From Mesostigma viride (lineage: Eukaryota; Streptophyta; Mesostigmatophyceae; Mesostigmatales; Mesostigmataceae), in contig RPFO01000026.1 of assembly GCA_009746045.1 (NCBI GenBank), positions 531,328-595,327 on the forward strand: 64,000 nucleotides of DNA, written 5' to 3'. A program made the position numbers and the translations under genes. Under the pieces are notes generated by a model, which searched no databases, was not told the origin of the DNA, and was given only the letters and a program-made list of their open reading frames with translations. This document shows positions 40,330 to 52,300 of this stretch, piece after piece (the stretch's first letter is position 1; each line of letters starts with the position of its first letter).

Positions 40330-40690
40330 AAGTGGCAGGGATTATTAGGACTATCTACTCCACACTAAGCTATGTACTCGAGTCATGACGCGGTGAGACA
40401 CGCCCGTATTACATAGGAAGGAGTGACTATGTACTCCGGACTATGTACTCCAAGAGTACATAGTCCGGAGTGACTATGTACTCCAAGAGTACATAGTCCG
40501 GAGTACATATGATCCGGGATTTCCGAATAGGGGACTGCCGACGCGGTGAGACACGCCCGTATTACATAGGAAGGAGTGACTATTTACTCCACACTATGTA
40601 CTCCAAGAGTACATAGGGTGGCACACTATGTACTCCAAGAGTACATAGTGTCTCCAATGCAGCAGCACTCCGCTATGTACTCGACTCATG
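40330..40690. repeat. Palindrome cluster, CTATGTACTC family, copy 2 (inverted)
   Basis: Same palindromes and same spacer (CGACGCGGTGAGACACGCCC) as 11213-11750, in the opposite orientation. It lies between the minus-strand transposase gene and the plus-strand gene at 40872, so it occupies a divergent promoter region. Confidence 0.8.
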
Positions 40691-40871
40691 ACGACTGCCC
40701 GAAGCAGCTCCTCTGCGAGTGAGCCACGTGGACCGGGGCCGACGCGTCGCCTTGATTTTTGAATTTCCGAACGCGCCTGCGTTACATTTTGCACGAGCGC
40801 ACGCTTGAAAGCCTCACCAGTGCCCAGAACGCAGCACCAGTGCAGAACGCAACAAAGCAGCGGAAGTGAAT

Positions 40872-42439
40872 ATGGGAAAGCGCCGGAGTGACATGGCGGC
40901 CGCAAAGGGTGCAGCCACAACAAAGGGCATGGTCTCGGCACGCGATGCCACAGCGAGAAAGAAGGCCAGGCGGGCCGACGTGGAAAAGGACGACCACTGG
41001 GGGAAGCAGGAGGCGGAGAACCTGGAGTCGGAGGAGGACTTACAAACCTCCTCCGACGAGGACGACCAGGACGACGACTATGACGACGATGAGTTGGACA
41101 CCACGCCTCAGAAGGGTAGGCAGGACAAGGGCTCGGGCAGCAAGGGGAAGACTAGGAAAGCTGAGGCAGGCAGCGGGGGCGCTACTCGTAGCAGGCTGGA
41201 CCCTAGCGGGACAGCCGCGGACGTCCGCCAACTCAAGAGCGACATGGAGAAACAGAAAGAAATGACCTCCAAGATGTATGAGATGCTTCAACAGTTACTG
41301 GACCAGGGTCGGCAGCCCCGGTCGCAGGAGGCCACGCCCACGCAGCCGACCCGGCTTTCCAGTGCCTCAGGTCCTGAGGGGAGCCCGGCGAGCGACGCTC
41401 GCGGCTCGATCGACGCTGGCTTCGTTCCAGTCTTCGAATGGGTAAACCCCTCTGCTGTATTAGGGGAACCCTTTAAAGTGCATCATGCGATTTTTCTACG
41501 CGTCGTTTGCATTCCGTATGGTTCTCCTTGGAGTTGTTTGGGGTGATTATGATCTACGAAATGCAAATGCAATCAACAGTACTTGTCACGTGTGTCGTTG
41601 CAATTCTGGTTGTGTGTTTTGTTTGGGTCTCGCAGTGGAAAAAGAAGGAGATCCAGGCTGTGTTTGACGACATGGATGGCCACTTTCTCACCCCTGAGGC
41701 CATGGACCAGGAGGATGACGGGGGGCTGTGGAAGAAGTATGTTGCCATCGTGGCGGACGTGGCCATCCAGAACAAGTACATGCCAGCGGGCAGGAGGGAG
41801 GCCGCCGCCAAGCACGCAGCATCGGCGATGCGATGCCACCTGACATCGGGGAGGTCCAATGCCAAGAAGCAGATTCGAAAGATGACGCTAGACAACAAGA
41901 AGTACGTTGAGGCGGCGGCAGCGCCAGCCGGCGACATCCGCTCCAAGGGGCGTAAACGCCTGGTGTATGACGTAAGTGTATGACTTATGGGGTCACTTTA
42001 ATGCTCAACTAGGTTTAATGGGTGGTGGCCTGTCGAGGAACGTGTGGTCTAAAAACGATATGGTAAAGCCTTGCTGTTCTTCCTTGTGCCCTTTGCAACA
42101 TCATGCATTATATATCCATGATGTCGTATGCATTACATTCTACACTTGCTCACTGTCATGTATGTGTGTACGCTTGCAATTGGACTTGCTCGTGGTGTCA
42201 ATGCGCAGTTCCTCCTTCGCAAGTTCAAGCACTGGAACGTGGACACGATGAAGCAGCGAAAGGTCCTGATTGACCATGTCGGCCTTGTGGTAGACTCCGT
42301 GTGGGAAGCTGAGGCTGACATGAGGGCCAAATCAGCTAGCGGCCTCGTGGCGAGGAAGTTTCTGACCACCGCTGACGCAGCCAAGTTCGATGCAGACCTG
42401 GACGACCTCATTGAGGAGGAAGCACTGGACGAGTGCTGA
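40872..42439 (+). CDS. Three-exon gene in the right arm of the CACTA element, unknown protein
   Basis: Exons 40872-41441, 41636-41971 and 42209-42439 (stop TGA), all multiples of three, with GT-AG introns in phase 0. The product is 378 residues. The N-terminus is basic (MGKRRSDMAAAKGAATTKG), followed by an acidic aspartate/glutamate run (about residues 65-80), a coiled-coil-like stretch (VRQLKSDMEKQKEMTSKMYE) and a serine/proline linker. The second and third exons form a helical domain (WKKKEIQAVFDDMDGHF; WNVDTMKQRKVLIDHVGLVV). An AATAAA lies downstream at about 42716. No family is recognised. Its place, divergent from the transposase and near the terminus, suggests a TnpA-like DNA-binding or accessory role (inference). 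Confidence 0.65.
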
Positions 42440-42789
42440 TAAATGGCATTAGCGGAAGACAATAATGACTATCCACAACTTGTGCACGGTATACAATGGC
42501 ATCAGGCCATGCCTTGGCTGGACCCCAAGTCCAGGCTTACCACCAGCTGGTAATGTTACGCTAGGTGGAACCTTGTATTATGGCAGGACCTTGAAGACAT
42601 TGATGATGATACTGCCTTTGAATACTCTGTGTTTTTCTGATGTGAGCCAATGATGCTATGTGTTTTATCATGGTGGGCCGCACCTTGTCTTTTACACTTA
42701 CACTTATGGTTCTCTGAATAAATTATTTTAATATCATATGTATGTGCATAATAAATTGTTAGAGACTGTCTACATCAAATCCTGCATTT
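42440..42789. other. 3' region of the three-exon gene
   Basis: AT-rich, with an AATAAA near 42716. It probably holds the 3' untranslated region and terminator. No further coding is seen. Confidence 0.4.
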
Positions 42790-43500
42790 TGAGATCCATA
42801 CCCAAGACGGTAACTAGTTATGGGTTTGGTTACTGGGCCATAACCATGGCAGTAACCAGGCCTGTTTACGGGGCAATAACTAGTAGTGGTTACTGGCCTG
42901 GTTACGGGCCAGTAACCAGGCCCGTAACCTGCCCCAGTACATAATACCGGACCAGTAACCATGGCAATAACCAGGACCGTTTACGGCGCCGTAACTAGTA
43001 ATGGTTACTGGCCAGGTTACGGGCCCGTAACCAGGACAGTAGCCATGCCCGAGACTGGCCCGTAACCTATGCTGATGCCAAATACCGGACCCGTAACCAT
43101 GCCAGTAACCATGCCCGTTTACGGGTCAGTTACTTGTACAGGTTACGGGCCAGTTACCGGTCCCGTAACCAGGCCAGTAACCCATCCCGGTTATCAGAAC
43201 TGGTCCCGTAACCATGTCAGTTTACCGCCCGGTAACTTCTACTTGGGCCGTAACCATGCCCGTAACCCAGTACTTAAGGTTACGGGCATGGTTACGGCTC
43301 CGGTAAAAGTTACCGCCCAGTAAACGTTCCGGTAACTATTACCGCCCGGTAACCATTACCGGCCGGTATTTAGTCTGTTGCATTCCGGGTTACCGGCCGG
43401 TAACCTGGCCGGTAACCTTAAACGTACATGGTTACCGGCCGGTAACCGCCCCGGTAACCTTAACCGGGGCGTTTACGCCCCGTAAAATTAACTCCTAGTG
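42790..43500. repeat. Right subterminal repeats and TIR of the CACTA element
   Basis: Dozens of GGTAAC/GTTACC motifs, many arranged as GGTTACNGGCC...GGTAACC palindromes, followed by the terminal inverted repeat at 43485-43500. About twice the length of the left subterminal block. Confidence 0.8.
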
Positions 43501-43701
43501 TCGTAGCCGAGGTCGTCGAGGGAGTGACTATGCATCCGGGCCAGGGAGAGCAAGGCGCTGCGCGTGAACAAAATCCGGGCTCGGTGAGGGATGTCCGGGA
43601 GCGTCGTGCAAGGGTTGCACGCACATGCGGCAAATGGGAGCGTGGCCAGGAATGCCCAGCCTGCCGAGAGGTCCCCCAAGTCGGTCGCCTGGGCCCGTGC
43701 C
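43501..43701 (-). pseudogene. 5' part of the exon interrupted by the CACTA element
   Basis: A minus-strand exon that begins after an acceptor at 43702-43703 and reads ATDLGDLSAGWAFLATLP onward, with a cysteine-containing stretch (ACACNPC). It ends at the transposon border with SLDDLGY. With one copy of the 2-bp duplication TC removed, the codon at the junction becomes GAG and the frame runs straight into ELYLVSPR at 584. That continuity is the strongest evidence that both pieces are one exon. Function is not recognised. A further exon of the same gene may lie upstream near 45519-45690. Confidence 0.55.
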
Positions 43702-43904
43702 CTGCGACGCCGAGGGAGGGTTGGGGGCCGTCCGAGGGGCCGCCCCTGGCCGCGAGGGTGCGGCCGCCAGGCCGGCCGGCGTGCCGTTCTGGGGGGCTTG
43801 GCTGCGGCGTTGCCGCTCATGCTGGAACCGCCGATGGAGCGAAAAAATCCGCTGGCAATGGGCGGCCGCACAGCGGTAGCAGGCCATGGCGCGCATGGCA
43901 TGCT

Positions 43905-45500
43905 CCGTGATGAGGGGGTGGCATGCTACGCGATGAGGGGGTGGCATGCTCCGTGATGAGGGGGTGGCATGCTCCGTGATGAGGGGTGGCATGCTACGCG
44001 ATGAGGGGGTGGCATGCTCCGTGATGAGGGGGTGGCATGCTACGCGATGAGGGGGTGGCATGCTCCGTGATGAGGGGGTGGCATGCTCCGTGATGAGGGG
44101 GTGGCATGCGACGCGATGAGGGGGTGGCATGCTCCGTGATGAGGGGGTGGCATGCACCGTGATGAGGGGGTGGCATGCACCGTGATGAGGGGTGGCATGC
44201 TCCGTGATGAGGGGGTGGCATGCTCCGTGATGAGGGGGTGGCATGCTACGTGATGAGGGGGTGGCATGCTCCGTGATGAGGGGTGGCATGCTCCGTGATG
44301 AGGGGGTGGCATGCTACGCGATGAGGGGGTGGCATGCTCCGTGATGAGGGGGTGGCATGCTCCGTGATGAGGGGGTGGCATGCTCCGTGATGAGAGGGTG
44401 GCATGCTCCGTGATGAGGGGTGGCATGCTCCGTGATGAGGGGGTGGCATGCTCCGTGATGAGGGGGTGGCATGCTACGTGATGAGGGGGTGGCATGCTCC
44501 GTGATGAGGGGTGGCATGCTCCGTGATGAGGGGGTGGCATGCTCCGTGATGAGGGGGTGGCATGCTCCGTGATGAGGGGGTGGCATGCTCCGTGATGAGG
44601 GGGTGGCATGCTCCGTGATGAGGGGGTGGCATGCTCCGTGATGAGGGGGTGGCATGCTCCGTGATGAGAGGGTGGCATGCTCCGTGATGAGAGGGTGGCA
44701 TGCTCCGTGATGAGGGGGTGGCATGCTCCGTGATGAGGGGGTGGCATGCTACGTGATGAGGGGGTGGCATGCTCCGTGATGAGAGGGTGGCATGCTCCGT
44801 GATGAGGGGGTGGCATGCTCCGCGATGAGGGGGTGGCATGCTCCGTGATGAGAGGGTGGCATGCTCCGTGATGAGGGGGTGGCATGCTCCGTGATGAGGG
44901 GGTGGCATGCTACGTGATGAGGGGGTGGCATGCTCCGTGATGAGGGGGTGGCATGCTCCGTGATGAGGGGGTGGCATGCTCCGTGATGAGGGGGTGGCAT
45001 GCTCCGTGATGAGGGGGTGGCATGCTCCGTGATGAGGGGGTGGCATGCACCGTGATGAGGGGTGGCATGCTCCGTGATGAGAGGGTGGCATGCTCCGTGA
45101 TGAGGGGGTGGCATGCTCCGTGATGAGGGGGTGGCATGCTACGTGATGAGGGGGTGGCATGCTCCGTGATGAGGGGGTGGCATGCTCCGTGATGAGGGGG
45201 TGGCATGCTCCGTGATGAGGGGGTGGCATGCTCCGTGATGAGGGGGTGGCATGCTCCGTGATGAGGGGGTGGCATGCTCCGCGATGAGGGGGTGGCATGC
45301 TCCGTGATGAGGGGGTGGCATGCTCCGGGATGAGGGGGTGGCATGCTCCGCGATGAGGGGGTGGCATGCTCCGTGATGAGGGGGTGGCATGCTCCGTGAT
45401 GAGGGGGTGGCATGCTCCGTGATGAGGGGGTGGCATGCTACGTGACGAGGGGGTGGCATGCTCCGTGATGAGGGGGTGGCATGCTCCGTGATGAGGGGGA
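43905..45500. repeat. 23-bp minisatellite (GGGGGTGGCATGCTCCGTGATGA)n, cut here to its motif
   Basis: Roughly 70 units of 23 bp with few variants (CTACGTG, CACCGTG, one base lost in the G run). Each unit holds GCATGC. Open frames encoding HHGACHPLIT repeats on the minus strand are by-products. The array lies between host exon 43701 and a possible upstream exon, so it is probably intronic. Confidence 0.95.
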
Positions 45501-45518
45501 GGGGTCGGGAGCACCTGC

Positions 45519-45690
45519 AGCCAAAGAAGCGACAGCGGCAGGGGTCGCGGCCGCCGCAGAACCCAGGGCGGGGCCGGCCACTGGGCTGTCAGGGCCACGG
45601 AACCCACCAGCCGACGCCAAGACCAGCCCGGGGGCGGCCCCCACGGCAGAGAGGGGGGCGCCGGGGGAGGCAGCCCGGCCTCTCTCTACA
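45519..45690 (-). CDS. Possible upstream exon of the interrupted host gene
   Basis: A minus-strand stretch reading GAAPGLVLASAGGFRGPDSP, alanine- and proline-rich, followed by CTGCAG then GTGCTC, a weak donor. It could be a low-complexity exon or chance coding in GC-rich DNA. Confidence 0.25.
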
Positions 45691-45700
45691 AATGAAAGAG

Positions 45701-46331
45701 CACAGTACTCTACATATAATGAAATAGCTTAGTACTCTATATATAATGAAATAGCTTAGTACTCTGAGGCATGCATGCCTCTGCGCATTGATGCCGTACA
45801 CGCAAGTACTTACTTACTTACTTTGGGAGTCTCCATTCCCAGAGGTATAGCCAACTGAGGAGCTAGCAAGCGGAGGACTATTCTGCTTGTGCACATGTTG
45901 TACATGTGTTCCTGCTCCCCGTCAGCGACATCAATAGTTTGCACTATTGCGAGCTCTGAACGTTGAATAGCTAATACCGCAACTATAGGGTGTACCATGC
46001 AGGTCATGCATGCAAGCCGGAAGTTGGGCTATTTACCAGTCTTTTGTACCGAGATGCACCAAGCGGCAATTATTAGGCAGCAGTAATTGTGTTTCAACTG
46101 AAACCGGTCATGAGAGGGCTAATAATATTATACTACGTACAGAGGGGCAAGGACTCCGCAACGAGAGCGTGTGTAATGGATGCGTGATCGATTCATAATG
46201 AAGTGATTCATTTAGCACTTGCCAACCAGAATCACACTCCACAGGTGCACGCCCCACAACGGCAGGCACAAAAAGCTTGCAGTTCTCCACCTGTCCGAAA
46301 CATGGGAGTTCCCTGTTCCTAATCTGGCCAG
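45701..46331. other. Intergenic segment 3' of FEN1
   Basis: A short tandem repeat (TAATGAAATAGCTTAGTACTC, twice, 45715-45765) and AT-rich sequence. No gene is seen. It should hold the 3' untranslated region of FEN1. Confidence 0.4.
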
Positions 46332-49300
46332 TCACTTCTTCTTGGGAGGCCCGGGCTTACCACCCTTCCCTTTCCCCTTTGCAGGCTCTGGCTCCTGCAC
46401 AGTCCACGTGTTGGGGGGGTGATGGGAAAGAGGTTCAGAACCGAGCAACCTTGTTTCACGCTGACCATAGCAGCGAGCAACCCCACGCACACAGGTGCCC
46501 ACCACACGCACACATCTGCAGGGTGAGGGGGAGGCCGACACAGGTGCACGTGCCGCACCAACATGCGCGCACACCCACATGCCCATAAATTATGGTGATG
46601 ACATGGTGCAAGCCACACACATGCGTGTTGATGTCGATGATGGCACGCACGCGCACACGCACACCGACACACATACACACACGCGCCCACCCACCTTCCG
46701 CTTGGTGCTCGACTGGGTGACTGTCGGCTGCCCAAAGAAGCTCTCCAACCTGTTTGTGTGGGTGCATGGGGTGATCATACAAAAGGAAAAAAGGGGCCGA
46801 CGCCCCGTATTGAGTCCACAGACCTAGGGCTGGCAAACCTTGAGTGCAAAAAAGTCAGCTGCCACGCCCATGCCCTAAAAACTAAACCCACGAAGAAAAC
46901 TCCCCTGCAGAAATCCTGTGCGCCAATCTCACTAGATGGCTATACACATCAAGCACACACCTATCATGGATTCCAACTATTGGCACTTGGAAAGAGGGTC
47001 AACTAACAGTGTTTGGGCATACAGTACATAGGGAGGTAAGACTAATATGGTACCCATGGGCGAAGGGGGTGGGCATTGGTGCTTGCTTGCGGCGAAAGCT
47101 GGGAACCGGCAAGAGTGACCGCCTGCATATATAACATGTAATCACCCCGCATGGTAATTGGTAGCAACCTTTGCCGCCAGTGGAGCCAACGGGGCATCGG
47201 CCATCAGCCGCAGTCTGGCATGGCCAACCGCAGCATGATAAGGCCCTGTTGGTTATCGCTCCTGCCTGACGGTGAAGCCCTATTAGTGTCGAATGCCTCT
47301 CAGTGTCGAATGCCTGTCAGTGTCGAATGCCTGCTACTGGCACACTGAGGTACAGTGATGTGTAGCAGCGTGGCACCACATCAGCCGCACGTTACAGGGC
47401 CCAGCAGACGTGCGCGATCGACGCACCTGCCCTGGCTGGACTTGGACTTGGACTTTTTGATCTTCTCGATGGCCTGCGAGCGGGGCAGAAAAGAGCGGTG
47501 AGGCAATCCATGGGCCATGCAACAGGTCACCTACAACTCGGGAGAACACAACAAGGTGAACCACTGTCGAGGTAAGGAATCCCTCAGCCCTCACAAATCC
47601 ACGACAAGGGCAGCGTTTGGATCTAACCCGTGCGCTGTCTGCATGACATTATCAGCAGATGCTGTCTTAGATACTTGCCAAGAAACTAACAAGAAGGATC
47701 TGACAAGAATAACCGCCCATGGTCCGGATGCTTCCTGTAACCCATACTCCAGCTTACCTTATCTCCCGCTGATACTGGCAGCCAGCTTGCTCTGATGAGC
47801 ATAATCCGACTACCATCCATATGCATGCGGCACCTCAGCCGTGGGATATGCCAGCTGACAGCACGTCTTGCCTGAGAGCGGCCTTCCTGGCCCACTCTGC
47901 CTATATGTTGTACTCTGCCACCGCATTTTTCAGGGTAACACGCAGAGCGACCTTCGGCGACAAAAAAACAACGCGACTGACTGACCCCACGCAAGGCAGC
48001 AAACAGCAGTTACACCCGTTCACTCCCAAGAATCACCAGTCTTTATTAGAACAATGAGTGGACTGGACCATCAAGAATGAATGGCAAGGTGGAAACGAAT
48101 AAGAAAACAATTCAGCACGTAGTGCATGCCCCCCGCACCAGTGAACAAAGGGGTGGGTGGGCGGGTGAAAGAAACTACCTAGACGACAAACTGCGTTGGG
48201 CTATATTCCCCTTCGGCCAAGCAGGACAGCCGTCGACCACCGTCATTCACTTTCCGTGTAACGTCAGACTTGCGTCACAAACTACGAATTATACAAGCTT
48301 TGAACTATTCCTACTCCTACTTTCAAAGCCCACTAGGACTTGCCACGCAAAGTGCTTTCGTCACAAACTGTGGCCACTGACAAGTGGCGACCGTCACGTC
48401 ACTAGCATGTGACGCCGGTTTTTCAGCAATGGCGTACATTCCGTACTAGCTGCCTAAGGACTTGTGGCGCGCGGCCTGACCAAGGGCAGCCGGCCCACAA
48501 TTTCCCATATTTAATTTATGACTTAATTGTCGGACGCCTGAAACCCGCGCGGCCGGTGGGACATAAAACCGGCGGCTGTCCCAGCCGCCTGCAGCGGTCT
48601 CGCTCGTACCACTATACTAAACTATTTTCGAAGAAATCCGATTTGAATACTGCTGCAGACCACACAATCTTGCTCTGTCCACGGCGATATGAGGAGCCCA
48701 GGACACTATTGCTCAGCTGCCAAAACAGTTTCTACAGAGAGGCCAGTATTTTAAAATGGCAAGCAAGGCAAATAAGCAATGACAAGCTGTCATCACACAG
48801 AAACCTCAAACCATGGACACCCTAGTTGTGCTCATCCACGTTACTAAGAACCTTCTTTAGCACTGATAATGCTGATGATGCTGATGATGCTGATGATGCT
48901 GATGATGCTGATGATGCTGATGATGCTGATGATGCTGATGATGTTGATGATGCTGATGATGCTGATGATGCTGATGATGCTGATGATGCTGATGATGCTG
49001 ATGATGCTGATGATGCTGATGATGTTGATGATGCTGATACAACCTCTCTAGCCACTTCTCTAATAAACCAGAGACGACATAAATTAAGTGAGCCTGGTCA
49101 GGCAGCATCGAATGGATGAGTCGGCAACCATGCGGTGTGTCTCACCGTCTTGACGCGGTCCTCGTTGAAGTTCTTCTCGGTCACGAGGAACTTCATCAGG
49201 CCCTGCGCAGAGCAGTGCAGCGATGGGCGTGCGGGGTGGCAGTAGGCAGGATGCCAGCGGTGAATCGGCAGGCCCCTGACATGTGCGGTGCTTACGCGAG

Positions 49301-52300
49301 TACCCTGAGATTATGCAAGTACACACATGCATGCTCGCTTGGCGCTCCCTGCACGGTCCGTGCACACATGGTCACTAGCCAGCGCACGCTCACAAGCAAG
49401 CGCGCTGGCACATGACCTTCCCTGGCCAATAAACAGACACATGCGCGCGCATATTCACACATACTTGCACCCTCCCGTAGAACACCCTGCCTCCTGTAGC
49501 GCTTCCTCATGGCCACATAGTTGCAGGTGAGCCCATCTCCGCAACGTAGAGATGACAGAAAGAGAATCCGTCACGTAGCGCACACGGCATCCGTCACGTA
49601 GCGCACACGGCATCCGTCAGGTAGCACACACGGCATCCGTCACGTAGCGCACACGGCATCCGTCACGTAGCGCACACGGCATCCGTCACGCAGCGCACAC
49701 AGCATCCGTCACGTAGCGCACACGGCATCCGTCACGTAGCACACACGGCATCCGTCACGTAGCACACACAGCATCTGTCACGTAGCACACACAGCATCTG
49801 TCACGCAGCACACACGGCATCCGTCACGTAGCGCACACGGCATCCGTCACGTAGCACACACGGCATCCGTCACGTAGCGCACACGGCATCCGTCAGGTAG
49901 CACACACGGCATCCGTCAGGTAGCACACACGGCATCCGTCACGTAGCACACACGGCATCTGTCATGCAGCGCACACGGCATCCGTCACGTAGCACACACG
50001 GCATCCGTCACGTAGCACACACGGCATCTGTCCTGCAGCACACACGGCATCCGTCACGTAGCGCACACGGCATCCGTCACGTAGCGCACACGGCATCCGT
50101 CGGGGACGACTGTGCCCTCCTCGCCCTGTGCACTACAATGCGTAGCATGAATGGATGCCTCCTGATGTAGGCCATGCCCCTGATCAAGCACCATGCCCCT
50201 GCTACGAAAGCAGGTGGGCACCTGATGTCCTAAGCAGGCCAACCGGCTGGGCCACAAATGAACGATACGCAGGCAAGCCAACGTGGGTAGGTACCTCAAC
50301 ATCGGGGTCGGACCACTTGAATGGCGGCACGTCGTCCCCCTTGAGCACGTCGGGCTTTTGGAACAGCTCACGCGCTTGCTTGTAGGGCCAGTCCTCGGGA
50401 ACGTTGTACCTGGGGGGTGGGGGTGGGGGGGGTGGGGCACACGGTGGGCGCACGTGTTCGGTAACATGCACGTGTAGTCATGTGAGAAAATACAGGGATG
50501 CCCAAGTCTTGAAAATGGCCAGTATCTTCAACGTTGTTCCTGTGCACAGGGACTATACTCCGATCACATCGATGACGTCTCCCTTGTCATCACAGACAGC
50601 GGTCGCGCGTGGCCGGTACGGATGATATGACAGACGCAACAAACAGGCCAACTTACCACTGTGCTCCGCTGCAGCAGGCCCACACATATTTGCAGCAAGC
50701 CAGAACAAAATTTGCAGCAACCCTGCACAGATTCGCAGCAAGTCCGCACAGATTTGCAGCAAGGCGAGGCGAGCCCTTGGCAAGAGGTCGCGTTGGGTAC
50801 AGTCACGTGATTGCTGCATCGCTGCGGCCATCATTTCTTTCACGCACACACGCGAGGAGAGGATGCTGTAGCACACCACGGCTGGCAAGAACCCCACCAG
50901 GGTTGCTGCAGCATTTCGAACCATGATGCTGCTAAGAGAGGCACCACCTACACCTGGCGCCGGTCACGATTTGCTACCTACCTTGTGCCGTAAGCAATTC
51001 AATGGACTTTGTCGTCAGCCTCGGAAGCACAGGCAAGTACGTTAGTACTGGAGAGTTGCGGGTAAAAAAGGGTCGAAACTTGATCACAGTGCGGCACGTG
51101 CTCTCACTTTTTGGTGTCGATGTGTTCGAGCACGCCCTCAATGCTGTGGTGTTGCGAGACCAGCTTGAGCGCGGTGGTGGGGCCGATGCCTGAGGAAGGG
51201 GGGGGGAGGGGGGCCAAGGGATAGAACAGCAAGCCCAGGGGTAGGAACATGGGCACACATGCAGTAGCTCAACAGTGAGTTCAACTGTGATACGGAGTGA
51301 AACTGTGTCAGTGGCGAGTAGTAATCAGTATTTCATAATCGCGCACGGTATGCCGCCGGTGGTATCCCGTCGTCCCCCCATATATGCCTAAAGCTGAGCC
51401 CAGCACGGTTTGCCACACACAAAGCTTACAGGCAACTCATTCCCCCCCTCCCCCCTCCCCCCTCCCACCCCCCTTCCTTGGCCTCTTGACCCCTCAACGC
51501 TAATCCCAGTCGCAACCGCACCCCAGCCAATGTAGAACCTGCAGGAAGCAAGTGCGGCAGACTGCTGGGCATGGCGCCCCTCTTCACTCCCCTTCGGTGC
51601 AAAGTACAAAAGATCCACCCAGCCCATGGCATCGCAAATCTTACAAGTACATGGCACCAGCTTATAATACAACCATGGCCCCATGAGTGCTTCCTGGCTC
51701 GCATCATGAGTGCTTCATGATTCGAGCCAGCCACCAAGGAGGAAGGTGTCACATACCCACCTTGTTCGTTCTACCCAACACGATGACATGGCTGGGGCGG
51801 TCCATAACATAATACGAACACACATAACTAAAAATCATCATACAAGAAATCACTAATGGCCGCAGCATGAATAGCGCTGAATGGCGGCAGGTAGGGAACC
51901 ATCAGGGACGACGGTGGCACGCGGATGCAAACAGGACCGCTGCGAGAGGCAACGAACGTTATCGATCATCGTCCGGTATGAAACCAACGCAGTTGTGGCG
52001 CCCAAGGAGTAAGGCATGTCCCCTTGTCCAAAGCAAGGAAACCCAACGACCCCCATGCCACATTGCATGACCCGGTCATGTCTTCAACGACATGGCACAT
52101 ATCCACAGCACACCAAGGCATCGGATATAGCTCCATCAAGGCATACTAGCAGTACGCAACAAAATGGAGGCGGCGGTGATTCTGGCACATGGCGCTCACA
52201 CCTTTGATGTTTTCGCAGTAGTCGCAGCCCGAGAGGATGCCCAGGTCGATCAGCTCGTCCGGCGTGAGCTTGAGACCGCCCAGAACCTGGCAGGTGGGGG

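Noticed and set aside
43905-45607. Long minus-strand open frames of HHGACHPLIT repeats
   Set aside because: They follow from a 23-bp minisatellite that is open in several frames; no start context, domain or splice support.
49565-50100. CRISPR-like regular repeats
   Set aside because: Units abut directly without unique spacers, and the array is inside an intron of a eukaryotic gene.
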